A stretch of 64,000 bases of DNA, taken from contig JAJZYX010000001.1 in NCBI GenBank assembly GCA_021797855.1, positions 62,001-126,000 of the forward strand. Direction: 5' to 3'. The notes beneath the pieces are model-generated. The model was not told where the DNA came from. It did no database searches and saw only the letters and a list, made by a program, of their open reading frames with translations. This DNA comes from Thermoplasmata archaeon (GTDB lineage: Archaea; Thermoplasmatota; Thermoplasmata; Thermoplasmatales; GCA-001856825). Below, one piece after another: positions 34,649 through 44,862 of this stretch (position 1 is the first letter of the stretch; every line of letters starts with the position of its first letter). The position numbers and the translations under genes are program-made.

Positions 34649-35050
34649 CTAAATATTCCTTTGATCACAGGTAGAGTGAGCCACAATGCTCACCTTGGTT
34701 GGGCTGATCCCTTTCTTCTTCAATTCATTAAGAAGCCATGATACGTCCATATCTATATCTATAACTCTGTTTTTGTCAACACAGAACACGTTTACGTGGG
34801 ATTCGGTTCTTGATTCAAACCACCTCATCCCACTGACTTCAAAAGATGAAAGAATTTCATTTCTCTCTAGAGTGTCCAAGGTGCTATATACAGTTGAAAG
34901 GCTGATACTAGGCATTTTCTTCTTCAGCTCATTATAGATTTGCTCTCCAGTAAAGTGACCACCGTTTTTCATGATGTTTAATATAGCGACTCTCTGAGGA
35001 GTAACCTTGATCCTCTTATCCCTCAACTGCTGTATTGAATCGATTCTCAT
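34649..35050 (-). CDS. Fur/PerR-family metal- or peroxide-responsive regulator
   Basis: 133 aa. Winged helix: KVTPQRVAILNIMKNGGHFTGEQIYNELKKKMPSISLSTVYSTLDTLERNEIL, with the Fur-type STVYSTLD recognition helix. The C-terminal dimerisation part has ESHVNVFCVDKNRVIDID. The regulatory His of GGHFTGEQIY and the His/Asp of the hinge remain, but the structural zinc CxxC of canonical Fur/PerR (CxxCGKI) is replaced by CVDKNRVI. It diverges from katG by 163 AT-rich bases, the classical arrangement for a peroxide regulator. Convergent with the VTT gene, and the 126 bases between them hold nothing assignable. Confidence 0.87.
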   Translation of the reverse strand: MRIDSIQQLRDKRIKVTPQRVAILNIMKNGGHFTGEQIYNELKKKMPSISLSTVYSTLDTLERNEILSSFEVSGMRWFESRTESHVNVFCVDKNRVIDIDMDVSWLLNELKKKGISPTKVSIVAHSTCDQRNI

Positions 35051-35213
35051 ATACTACAAGCTATCATCTGATAATTATTTAAATTTACTAATGCCCAGGT
35101 AGGTGAGAGATAATGAAAGTGAAACTGTTATTATTTATAGCAATATTGACATAATAATCGATATTACATAGTAATTATTATTAACTAGTTATTCATAGCA
35201 CTATTGGTCTTAA
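35051..35213. promoter_or_regulatory. Divergent fur-katG promoter region
   Basis: This 163-base A/T-rich spacer separates two divergent starts. On the minus side a TATA-like TTTAAATAATTATC lies about 23-36 bases before the fur ATG. Near katG there are several near-symmetric A/T elements, most clearly TAGTAATTATTATTAACTA at 35169-35187 (an imperfect palindrome just upstream of the expected TATA position). There is also a TTATTAT...ATAATAA pair at about 35129-35158. They resemble the A/T-rich boxes bound by Fur/PerR proteins. Assignment as operators is inference. Confidence 0.5.
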
Positions 35214-37361
<2,148 letters not shown>

Positions 37362-37424
37362 CCCATTTATTGGGAGAGTTAGGGGCAATGAGGCAGATTT
37401 GATTGTCTCCTCTGGTTGGGAGAG

Positions 37425-37498
37425 GGCCGGGACCGGGATTTGAACCCGGGTCCGGGGATCCACAGTCCCCAAGGATGCACCGCTACCCCATCCCGGCC
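37425..37498 (-). tRNA. tRNA-His (anticodon GUG)
   Basis: On the minus strand the acceptor GCCGGGA pairs with TCCCGGC. A further 5' G pairs with the C at position 73, the G-1:C73 identity pair of tRNA-His. The anticodon stem GGGGA/TCCCC encloses CTGTGGA, giving anticodon GTG. The T-arm is CCGGG-TTCAAAT-CCCGG. CCA is not encoded. A TATA-like TAAATATTTTAG at 37522-37533 lies 24-35 bases upstream. Confidence 0.95.
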
Positions 37499-37521
37499 AT
37501 TATTCCTCAAATGCTTCCTTC

Positions 37522-37533
37522 CTAAAATATTTA
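37522..37533 (-). promoter_or_regulatory. TATA-like box for tRNA-His
   Basis: TAAATATTTTAG on the minus strand is centred about 29 bases before the tRNA-His 5' end, with a purine-rich BRE-like flank on its upstream side. Confidence 0.6.
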
Positions 37534-37555
37534 CCAAAGGTTGCAATTTTGATTT

Positions 37556-38233
37556 GTGTCATCAGATACGGCAATTTTCCTAGATTTCTCAAACACAATA
37601 ACTACCGTGGAGTCTGAAAACGACTCGTTATATAAGTGGCTAGACTTCGTGGGTAAGAAATATCACATCACCACAGATATTCGCTCAATGTTTTTGACAA
37701 AGAGGATGGAGAAATTGATCGAAAGGGAAAAGAAATACAGGACCTTCATGGAGATAAATCACGAAGTGCTTTATGAATTATTTAGCGTAGAAGAGATCTA
37801 TGAGGAAGAATATTACAGATTCCACGAAGAGAACCTCAAACTCAGACCTGATTTCATTGATTTTATCACCCTTGCTAGGGAAAAATTTCGGATTGTCATG
37901 GTAACGGATGCGGACAACATTTACACGGAAAGAACTCTATCCGCACTCGGAATAAAGGAATATTTTGATCATATCGTTACCGCAGAGTCCGTAATGGCAC
38001 CTAAACCGGACCCAAGGATATTCAACGCTGCATTAAGATTGTCTAATAATCCTTCGCGAGTAGTCTTTATAGGCGATTCTGAGAGGAGGGATATTGAGGG
38101 GGCGAAGAGAATGAAATTCTACACCCTTAAGATGCAGGATACACCAGGCCCAACAATAGCTGATGCAACTGTCCACTGCTTCAGTGATGTTGCCAAGATA
38201 ATCAATAACGGAACGTTTTACAGCGTTTCTTAA
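37556..38233 (+). CDS. HAD-superfamily hydrolase
   Basis: 225 aa. Motif I is FLDFSNT (Asp10 nucleophile), but the second aspartate of DxDxT is Ser12. A helical cap occupies about residues 20-90. Motif II is VMVTDADN, the motif III lysine is in APKPDPRIF, and motif IV is FIGDSERRDIEGAKR. The overall plan is that of phosphoglycolate-phosphatase-like HADs. Replacement of the acid/base aspartate by Ser would weaken phosphatase chemistry and is seen in dehalogenase or phosphonatase-like branches. The start is GTG at 37556. Substrate unknown. Confidence 0.82.
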   Translation: MSSDTAIFLDFSNTITTVESENDSLYKWLDFVGKKYHITTDIRSMFLTKRMEKLIEREKKYRTFMEINHEVLYELFSVEEIYEEEYYRFHEENLKLRPDFIDFITLAREKFRIVMVTDADNIYTERTLSALGIKEYFDHIVTAESVMAPKPDPRIFNAALRLSNNPSRVVFIGDSERRDIEGAKRMKFYTLKMQDTPGPTIADATVHCFSDVAKIINNGTFYSVS

Positions 38234-38248
38234 AGTGCTAAAACGCTT

Positions 38249-38995
38249 TTAAAGAGACCTAATTACCCTTGCGATATTCCCTATTACTTCCTCAATGTCC
38301 CCCGGCGCAACATTTCTCTCTTCTTGTACAACAACCTCCCCCTGGTTTGAACATCGACCGTCTGTTATCGTGTCTCCAGGGAATAGCTGAACAAATTTCG
38401 CAAACGTAGATATGGCCACTTCAACGGTTTTTATGTAACTGGGATTCGGGGAATACCCCTTTAGACTGGATGAGGTCTGCATATCATAATCGGTGACCTG
38501 CTTTGGGTCATATCCAATGCAGAATGCACCTGCCTTCTCGAACTTCGCCCCAAACAGAGCTCCATTTGATGGGGGGGATTTTGCAGTAAATCCTCCCTCA
38601 AGGACACTCCACGTCTGTCCCGGATCCAGGGTGAACAGAAACGCTATAATCCTATTGCCTTGGCCAAAGTCTACTATTCCTAATGGCATCGTATTCCTAT
38701 CCGTCCCCCTATTCGTCAAGGGAGCAAGCTGAGTGGCCCAAGTAGAAACTCCATTTCCTATATAAATGGGAAAATATGCGTTTCCAAAGTAATAGCCAGA
38801 CCTGTACAGAACCGCAGTTTCCTGGAACGCTGAGTTGTTCTTCAGGTTCCACGAAACTATACCCATGAGTTTGTTATACCATGACCAGTCAGCTGTAATG
38901 CTTGTTGAGATGCTCTCCACCTGATTTCCAAGTCCCATCGCGAACTGCCCAGAGACTTTCGGTATTGAGCCGCTTGTAATTACCATCTGATCCAA
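38249..38995 (-). CDS. Uncharacterised protein, 248 aa
   Basis: Not recognised. The sequence is beta-rich and aromatic (SITADWSWYNKLMGIVSWNLKN, GNAYFPIYIGNGVSTW, FTLDPGQTWSVLEGGF). It has no transmembrane helix or signal peptide and only two cysteines, AGAFCIGYD and DGRCSNQG. The only start codons are a TTG at 38995 and an ATG at 38986. The frame stays open for 22 more codons upstream without a standard start, so the true N-terminus is uncertain. It lies convergent to the HAD gene and 81 bases downstream of the GNAT gene. Confidence 0.65.
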   Translation of the reverse strand: MDQMVITSGSIPKVSGQFAMGLGNQVESISTSITADWSWYNKLMGIVSWNLKNNSAFQETAVLYRSGYYFGNAYFPIYIGNGVSTWATQLAPLTNRGTDRNTMPLGIVDFGQGNRIIAFLFTLDPGQTWSVLEGGFTAKSPPSNGALFGAKFEKAGAFCIGYDPKQVTDYDMQTSSSLKGYSPNPSYIKTVEVAISTFAKFVQLFPGDTITDGRCSNQGEVVVQEERNVAPGDIEEVIGNIARVIRSL

Positions 38996-39076
38996 ACCTA
39001 TTACCCTAATTCCTGGCTTAAGATTTTTGGGAGATAGCTCCGTTGTTTCTTCCCATGCCTATTTTCGGGGCCTTTG

Positions 39077-39589
39077 TTAAAGTGTGCAGTACATCTGAAC
39101 CACGTCGTAGTACCTTTCCCCTCTCTTCACGGCCTTCGGAAAGGTACCATATTCAACGAAACCTACTCTCTTGTATAGGTTTATTGCTCCTGTGTTCACT
39201 GAGAACACCTCCAGCTTCAGTATCTCAAATTTCCCTTTGGAGAGTTCAATTGCCCTTTTAATCATCGCCTCCCCGATGCCCCTCCCTCTATACCCTTTCC
39301 TGACGGCTATTCCTAACACTCCTGAATGTTCCAGTTCCGTTCCAGGTCTGATTCTTTCTATTTCACACAACCCCACAGCCCTTCCGTCTTCTTCCGCCAC
39401 AACCGCCACAGCGTTGCCGTCAAGAACGCTCTTATACAAGCCCGTAAACCATTCAACTTCAGATGAGAAATCTGGTATCTTTTTGTAGAATGATATACCG
39501 AAGTCAGGAGTGTCCCGGAGTTCGTCGTAATACGAATAATAGTTATTTACCAGGTCGTCCAGGTCATTCCACTTTAACTCCCTTATCAT
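39077..39589 (-). CDS. GNAT-family N-acetyltransferase (RimI-like)
   Basis: A GCN5-related acetyltransferase. Motif A for acetyl-CoA is LGIAVRKGYRGRGIGEAMIKRAIEL, and the C-terminal LEVFSVNTGAINLYKRVGFVEYG is the usual motif B. The frame has an earlier ATG at 39625. However, a TATA-like ATTTTATAT lies between the two, about 25 bases before the ATG at 39589, favouring a leaderless start there (170 aa, MIRELKWNDL). Likely targets include protein N-termini, polyamines or small amines. None is determinable. Confidence 0.85.
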   Translation of the reverse strand: MIRELKWNDLDDLVNNYYSYYDELRDTPDFGISFYKKIPDFSSEVEWFTGLYKSVLDGNAVAVVAEEDGRAVGLCEIERIRPGTELEHSGVLGIAVRKGYRGRGIGEAMIKRAIELSKGKFEILKLEVFSVNTGAINLYKRVGFVEYGTFPKAVKRGERYYDVVQMYCTL

Positions 39590-39664
39590 CCTCCTTGTAA
39601 GATGATGGAATATAAAATATTTCAATTTAGAAATAAAGTCAGTCTTCTAACATCACAGTAATTC

Positions 39665-40219
39665 TTAAGTTTCCTTCAGGAATTCCTCAGTTGTGATTAA
39701 TGGCATCATCCTAGACAGATTCTGAAGGCTCCTTTCGTGTGCTTCCCTATCTCTAGATGATACTGCATCCTTTATTATTATCGGAATGAACCCTAGATTC
39801 TGGCCATGTCTGGCCGATGTCTCTATTCCCATTTCAGTAGCGATTCCAGTGAAGTAAAGAATGTTAATTCCTGCATTCCGAATCATCAACTCAAAATTAG
39901 TGCCAATGAACAAACTAGCCGTGCTTTTGTTTATAACTATATCAGACTTTTCAGGATACACATCCTTAACTATGTCACCTGGCTCAAACCTACTAAATCC
40001 AGCGGCCTTTCTCAGTGGAGACTCAAATCGCTCTGGAAGAGGGGTTATCTTGGAATAGAAAATAGGGATGCCTATTTCCCTTGCCTTTTGAATGATTTTC
40101 TTCACATTTGTAATGAACTCTTCCCTATTGAAAATGGCTGAGACAAGTGCCTCCTGGACATCCCAGACGATCAAAGCACTCCTTTCTCTCTTTATCTCCC
40201 CTTTTATGTTTTGAAACAT
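39665..40219 (-). CDS. Isochorismatase-family hydrolase lacking the catalytic cysteine
   Basis: 184 aa, of the nicotinamidase/isochorismatase fold. Asp20 (LIVWDVQEAL) and Lys98 (VINKSTASLF) of the catalytic triad are present. The position normally holding cysteine (TGxxTxxC) reads TGIATEMG, with Gly131. True isochorismatases such as EntB and PhzD also carry glycine there, so ether-type hydrolysis is possible, while amidase chemistry is unlikely. No isochorismate pathway genes are nearby. Confidence 0.83.
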   Translation of the reverse strand: MFQNIKGEIKRERSALIVWDVQEALVSAIFNREEFITNVKKIIQKAREIGIPIFYSKITPLPERFESPLRKAAGFSRFEPGDIVKDVYPEKSDIVINKSTASLFIGTNFELMIRNAGINILYFTGIATEMGIETSARHGQNLGFIPIIIKDAVSSRDREAHERSLQNLSRMMPLITTEEFLKET

Positions 40220-40313
40220 ATCCTCGCATTTCCTTCTTTATCAAAAAGGCTTTGAACGGGGGTTCATCAAGAAATCGACGAAATCTCTTTTATTTGAACA
40301 TAGATTACTTCCA

Positions 40314-41195
40314 ATGAAGAAAGCTATGCTAAGTCGTCAGCGAAGAGGAGACAAGAATCTTCCATTTGTTACAACAAAGTCCGATCTTGTTGAGTCCATT
40401 TGTAACTTTATTAAGTCAAATCCTTCGGCAAACGTCTCACTTGAAAGTCTTGAGACCAAGTTCGGTGTGTCTCGATTCATTCTTCAGAAGACGTTCAAGG
40501 AGGTCATGGGAATAAGCCCTAGAAAGTATGCAGAGGAATGCAGGATACTCCTTCTAAAGAAAAATCTCAAGGATGACAGACCAATCCCTAAGGCCATATA
40601 TCAGGCGGGATACAATTCGCACAGCTGGCTCTATAGGACACCTTCTTCAAAGCTTGGGATGACACCATCAAGTTACAGGAAAGGCGGCCAGGGGGCTACA
40701 ATATACTATCTTACAGCAAAGTGCAAACTCGGATATGTCCTGGTTGCTGAGACGGAATATGGGATCTGCTCTTTAAGTCTTGCAGACGACGAAAATACGC
40801 TTATATCTTCCTTTCTGGAGGAGTTTCCAAAGGCAAAAATTGTTTGGTCTGAAGGTGTTAGGGAACGATTAAACTCGGTCCTCAGATACTTTGACGGACA
40901 GTGGCTAAACCTCCCTCTGGATGTAATTGGTACGGAATTCCAGAAGAGAGTTTGGTCCGCCCTTCTCGAGATTCCGTATGGAGAGACCAGGTCTTATCAG
41001 CAAGTTGCCGAAATGATTGGTTCGCCCAAGGCAGTGAGGGCAGTCGCCAATGCATGCGCCTCCAATCCCGTTCCTCTCATAATACCATGCCACCGTGTCG
41101 TGAGGAAGGATGGTGGGCTAGGCGGATATGGCCTAGGAGTTGCGAGGAAAAGGTATATCGTTCAGATGGAAAGAAAAAACTCCAAGAAGAAATGA
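40314..41195 (+). CDS. AraC-type HTH fused to O6-alkylguanine-DNA alkyltransferase (Ada-like, without N-Ada domain)
   Basis: 293 aa. Residues about 20-110 form an AraC-type double helix-turn-helix (NVSLESLETKFGVSRFILQKTFKEVMGISPRKYAEECRILLLKK, then IPKAIYQAGYNSHSWLYR). Residues about 127-285 form the methyltransferase domain, with FQKRVWSALLEIPYGETRSY and the acceptor cysteine Cys259 in IIPCHRVVRKDGG. The metal-binding N-terminal Ada domain that repairs phosphotriesters is absent. The layout is bacterial in style and AraC HTHs are rare in archaea, suggesting acquisition. It would directly reverse O6-alkylguanine damage and may bind DNA at promoters. Confidence 0.88.
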   Translation: MKKAMLSRQRRGDKNLPFVTTKSDLVESICNFIKSNPSANVSLESLETKFGVSRFILQKTFKEVMGISPRKYAEECRILLLKKNLKDDRPIPKAIYQAGYNSHSWLYRTPSSKLGMTPSSYRKGGQGATIYYLTAKCKLGYVLVAETEYGICSLSLADDENTLISSFLEEFPKAKIVWSEGVRERLNSVLRYFDGQWLNLPLDVIGTEFQKRVWSALLEIPYGETRSYQQVAEMIGSPKAVRAVANACASNPVPLIIPCHRVVRKDGGLGGYGLGVARKRYIVQMERKNSKKK

Positions 41196-41417
41196 AATTC
41201 TTTAAGAGCAGGGCACCATAATACTCATTCTTCGAGTACATAGGTTTGGGATTTAGAATGGTATTTGCCTGATTGAATGTAATATGTTGTCCGAATTGCA
41301 ATAGGAAAGTCTACTTCCTTTTTTACTACATCCTATATAGCAGGTTCTTCATTTTTAAATTACACTATAGTAAGCTTCAGAGAATAAGCTTAAAAGTAAA
41401 TCGGTTATGTCTTTCAG

Positions 41418-42209
41418 TTGGAAATAAGGACGGGCTGTTCAGGATGGAGTTACGACCAGTGGGTAGGGACTTTCTACCCAAGAGGGACTAAAGCAATCGA
41501 TTTCCTAAAGATCTATTCAAAGATATTTGACATCGTGGAGATCGACTCAAGTTTTTATAGGGTTCCTGACCGTCATACTGTGGAAACATGGTCCAGCTCG
41601 GTCCCCGAAAACTTTGCGTTTACCGCGAAAATGCCTCAGACTGTGACGCACGGTCTTAGGTTAAGAAATGTATTGGATGAAGCCATAAAATTTCTTGACG
41701 TGATTGGGATCCTAGGGGACAAACTCAAGGCGGTTCTAATTCAACTTCCTCCTTCATTAACATTTAGAGAAGGTTTCCCTTACCTCAAGAGTTTGGTCGG
41801 TGATCTTCCGTCGGGGATTAGATACTCAGTGGAGATGAGACACGATTCCTGGTTTGTAGACGACACATTCTTCATGCTTAGGGACAATGGAGTTGGGCTA
41901 GCGTGGTCAGAAATCCCGTATGCTCACGTTCCACCGGTGGTCACCTCAGATATAGTTTATCTTAGGCTTGTCGGTGATAGATCGATAAGGGAGGATGAGT
42001 TTGGAAAGGTTCTGAAAGACAGGAGTGTCGAAATTGGACTATGGGCAAAGGAATTGAAGGAAAAGGAGGAAATGATAAGGCATGCATACGTTCTTAGCAA
42101 CAATCACTTTCAGGGGTTTGGACCTGCAACAGTAAACCTCTTCAGAAGGATGTCAGGTCTAGATACCATAGATTGGACTTCCAGGACCGGGCAAACAAAA
42201 CTTTTCTGA
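41418..42209 (+). CDS. DUF72 family protein
   Basis: 263 aa, of the COG1801 TIM-barrel family of unproven biochemical function. It opens RTGCSGWSYDQWVGTFYPRG. Then come FDIVEIDSSFYRVP, the FTAKMPQTVTH segment, RYSVEMRHDSW, and the C-terminal YVLSNNHFQGFGPATVNLFRR, all hallmarks of the family. The start is TTG at 41418. The 222 bases before it contain no gene I can recognise. It lies between two DNA-repair genes, but a repair role is unproven. Confidence 0.85.
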   Translation: MEIRTGCSGWSYDQWVGTFYPRGTKAIDFLKIYSKIFDIVEIDSSFYRVPDRHTVETWSSSVPENFAFTAKMPQTVTHGLRLRNVLDEAIKFLDVIGILGDKLKAVLIQLPPSLTFREGFPYLKSLVGDLPSGIRYSVEMRHDSWFVDDTFFMLRDNGVGLAWSEIPYAHVPPVVTSDIVYLRLVGDRSIREDEFGKVLKDRSVEIGLWAKELKEKEEMIRHAYVLSNNHFQGFGPATVNLFRRMSGLDTIDWTSRTGQTKLF

Positions 42210-42278
42210 CTAGTTACCACCTTTCTTATAGCGAAAAATACTGGAAGGTGGACATCACTTGACTTATGGTGGCAGTTG

Positions 42279-43352
42279 CTACAAAATCACTTGGTTGAAT
42301 AATGGGCCAGCTTTTGATGAGTCGTCTTCGTTGTATGGGACTATGCCTTTAGTTGATATTTTGAAAAGGAATGGATTGGAATTATGTTCTCCTCCGTTCA
42401 TTTTAATTATTGAAGCTCTCTTAATCTCCGAGTCACTGGGGTCATTATCCAGCTTTATGAGACCAGATACAAAATACTGCTCAAGACCAAAGGCAGAATT
42501 ATCATTCTTGCCAATTCCGCTGGTCACCAATGTGTATGTCGTCGGTATTGATATTGAACGGAAAAATAGGTGGAGGAAATCGTTGTCAGGGATGATCAAT
42601 GGGGTAACAGGATCAATAACCAGTCTGGTCACATCGAACTCTGCAACAAGAGTCTTCAGTTGATTTGTAACGGTACGGATATAGCCGATCATTGATTTAT
42701 ACTCGTTCGTAACCCCTGATTTGAGCTTCATAATACGATCGCTGATCTCGAGAACTTCTATTGCTCCGTTACTATAGTAATTTTTGAATCCATTTGAAAA
42801 CGTTTCTACTTGGGAGATGAAATTGCGTCCTTGCCTATCTGTCAATATTATCATCCCCCTCTCACCTACCCTTGCACCTTCTGCCAAGAATTGCGAGCAT
42901 ACGGCGGTCTTACCAGTTCCAGGCCCGCCGGAGATCATATATACGCCCCCCTTCCTTATCAATCTCCCAACATCTTCGTCGAATTTCTTCACTCCAAGTA
43001 TGGAGTTTGTCGTGCTGTCGTAATTCTTTTTGACAACTGCTATGTTGCAAACTTTAGCAAGATTCATTTCCGACTTGTTAAGTTCCCTGTCGATGGCTAT
43101 GGCTTTCAGTTGAATACCGCAATCTCGAGCTATGGCATTGAATTCCATTATGTCACTTATAAGGTCTTCTGAGACGTCCTGTAGAACTGCAATTTTGTTT
43201 CTTTCATCGTCCTTTGATGTCAGAATCAGGTCGAACTTGTGTTCAATTCCTGACCTCCCCCTAAGCTTGACGTTGACGCCGTAAGTAAAGTCGTCGCCCA
43301 GAGAGAATTCCTGTGCGACTTTATACACATCCATCTGCGATTCTGACATCAT
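42279..43352 (-). CDS. KaiC-like ATPase with N-terminal restriction-endonuclease-like domain
   Basis: 357 aa. Residues about 15-108 look like a PD-(D/E)xK-type fold: a GRSGIEHKFDLILTS strand pair, IAVLQDVSEDLISDIMEFNAIARD, and AIAIDRELNKSEMNLAKVCNIAVV. The usual ExK catalytic pair is not evident, the strand reading AVLQD. Residues about 120-345 are a KaiC/RecA domain with Walker A SGGPGTGKT (141-149) and Walker B RLVIDPVTPLI. It may therefore recognise DNA without cutting. It follows bax1 on the same strand after 132 bases, so a link to XPB-Bax1 is possible. Confidence 0.75.
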   Translation of the reverse strand: MMSESQMDVYKVAQEFSLGDDFTYGVNVKLRGRSGIEHKFDLILTSKDDERNKIAVLQDVSEDLISDIMEFNAIARDCGIQLKAIAIDRELNKSEMNLAKVCNIAVVKKNYDSTTNSILGVKKFDEDVGRLIRKGGVYMISGGPGTGKTAVCSQFLAEGARVGERGMIILTDRQGRNFISQVETFSNGFKNYYSNGAIEVLEISDRIMKLKSGVTNEYKSMIGYIRTVTNQLKTLVAEFDVTRLVIDPVTPLIIPDNDFLHLFFRSISIPTTYTLVTSGIGKNDNSAFGLEQYFVSGLIKLDNDPSDSEIKRASIIKMNGGEHNSNPFLFKISTKGIVPYNEDDSSKAGPLFNQVIL

Positions 43353-43494
43353 TTACAGATAAACCTAATTGAGGATTTAAATGGTTTGTCTATTTAAACA
43401 TTGCTGAAGAAAAAACGCAACGTTTCGTGAGACATGATTGCCCGTTCTGTGCGTCGTTCAACGGCGACCGTTTCTGTGGTAGGAAAGACAGTCT

Positions 43495-44862
43495 CTACTT
43501 TTTCCCCTTGTCCATCTTCCCCGATACAATGAGCCTTAACCCCTTCCAAGTTATATTATAACCAGCTTCGCGAAGTCCTTCATCTGGCGGAATCCCCATG
43601 AAATCGAGGTAATCAATCATGGCCTGATCATCTGGGTACAAGGAGTTGAGGTGAGTCATTATGTTTTCCGAAAGCTTCAGTTGCCTACCACTCACTCTAT
43701 GATTCATTTCCGATGTTTCACTGCCATTTCGCTTCTCTGATTCGGTATTCGTATATCTCTGCGCCAGGTATTCCCTTATCCTAAACCAGTCTATGGTATC
43801 CTTGAAACAAATAGCCCCCTTTGGACATTTTTCCTTGCCCTCTATCAAGCAAAATACATCCGACTGAATGCCTGCGTCCCTGATCTTCCTCACCTTTAGC
43901 AGTTCATCTTCATAGTATCTGACAGGCGATACGAATATTGCAATTTCTTTCTCCCCAATTGTCATCGAATATTCTGGAGTTATGGTATTTTTGTCAATTT
44001 CAATCGGTTTAGGATTCATGTTAACGAATCTTGGAAGTTGTTCGTCATGAATCTCCTCCCTTATAATGAGGTCCGAAATAGATTCGTCAAGATGGTATGT
44101 AAATTCATCCTTCTTCTTCCTTCCTGCATTGCTTTTAAGAGATATGGATGAGTTGATCTCCCAGTCGTCTTGTGACAGGACGTAACGTACGAAGAGGGCA
44201 AGCTTAAAGCCATATCTCTCGCTCCTCTCAAATATCGATACAGGACCATTAACCCTGATTATGTGTCTATCCTCCTCCACCCTCTCCTCATAGAGCAGTC
44301 CCTTCGTCCTAATATTCCTGATGAAAGCGTTTCTGTGAGTTTTCGTTGTAACTTCAACCCAGAGTGACTTCATTATGACTGTCTCTATCTGTTCCTGGTT
44401 GAATTTTCTAGAAAGTATATCGGGTGAAACGTTGAACGGCGATACTAGAACCATATTGCTCTCTTTGTCTCCATATATTGCTTCGTCTACTTCCTGGACC
44501 GTTGTAGACATTGAAGAAGCGACGCTTTCCAGTATGGCTTTCCTCTCCTCTGGGCTCACTACTGGGTTCCTGGCTATCGAAAAAATAACCTTCCTAACTG
44601 CCTCTGAATCAAGGGAGGATGGCTTCCTGAATTCCGAGGCCCTGAACATTATGAGTGCCAAACCTCTCAGTATCTTAGGATTCTGCACTTTTAGCTCCAT
44701 TGTCTTCAGTTCCTCTTCTATTTCCCCTCTTGTTTTGCCTCTACTCCTTGAGAATAGTTCAATTATTGACATGCAGTAATCGCTGTTCTCTTCTGTCAGG
44801 AACACTGACCTTAGTATTCCTTTCTTACTCTTTCTAACTGACATCAGCTGAGTCGGGAACAC
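43495..44862 (-). CDS. bax1: Bax1-type nuclease partner of XPB (DUF790)
   Basis: An archaeal DUF790 protein that binds the XPB helicase and supplies structure-specific endonuclease activity. The frame is open from 44913, but GTG at 44862 is preceded at seven bases by GGAGG inside xpb. It gives a start reading FPTQLMSVRKSKKGILRSVFL, which fits the family's usual N-terminus, so it is chosen (455 aa). The C-terminal third has the nuclease-like core IDKNTITPEYSMTIGEKEIAIFVSP and SDVFCLIEGKEKCPKGAICFKDTIDW. It overlaps xpb by 29 bases, implying translational coupling of the two partners. Confidence 0.87.
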   Translation of the reverse strand: MFPTQLMSVRKSKKGILRSVFLTEENSDYCMSIIELFSRSRGKTRGEIEEELKTMELKVQNPKILRGLALIMFRASEFRKPSSLDSEAVRKVIFSIARNPVVSPEERKAILESVASSMSTTVQEVDEAIYGDKESNMVLVSPFNVSPDILSRKFNQEQIETVIMKSLWVEVTTKTHRNAFIRNIRTKGLLYEERVEEDRHIIRVNGPVSIFERSERYGFKLALFVRYVLSQDDWEINSSISLKSNAGRKKKDEFTYHLDESISDLIIREEIHDEQLPRFVNMNPKPIEIDKNTITPEYSMTIGEKEIAIFVSPVRYYEDELLKVRKIRDAGIQSDVFCLIEGKEKCPKGAICFKDTIDWFRIREYLAQRYTNTESEKRNGSETSEMNHRVSGRQLKLSENIMTHLNSLYPDDQAMIDYLDFMGIPPDEGLREAGYNITWKGLRLIVSGKMDKGKK

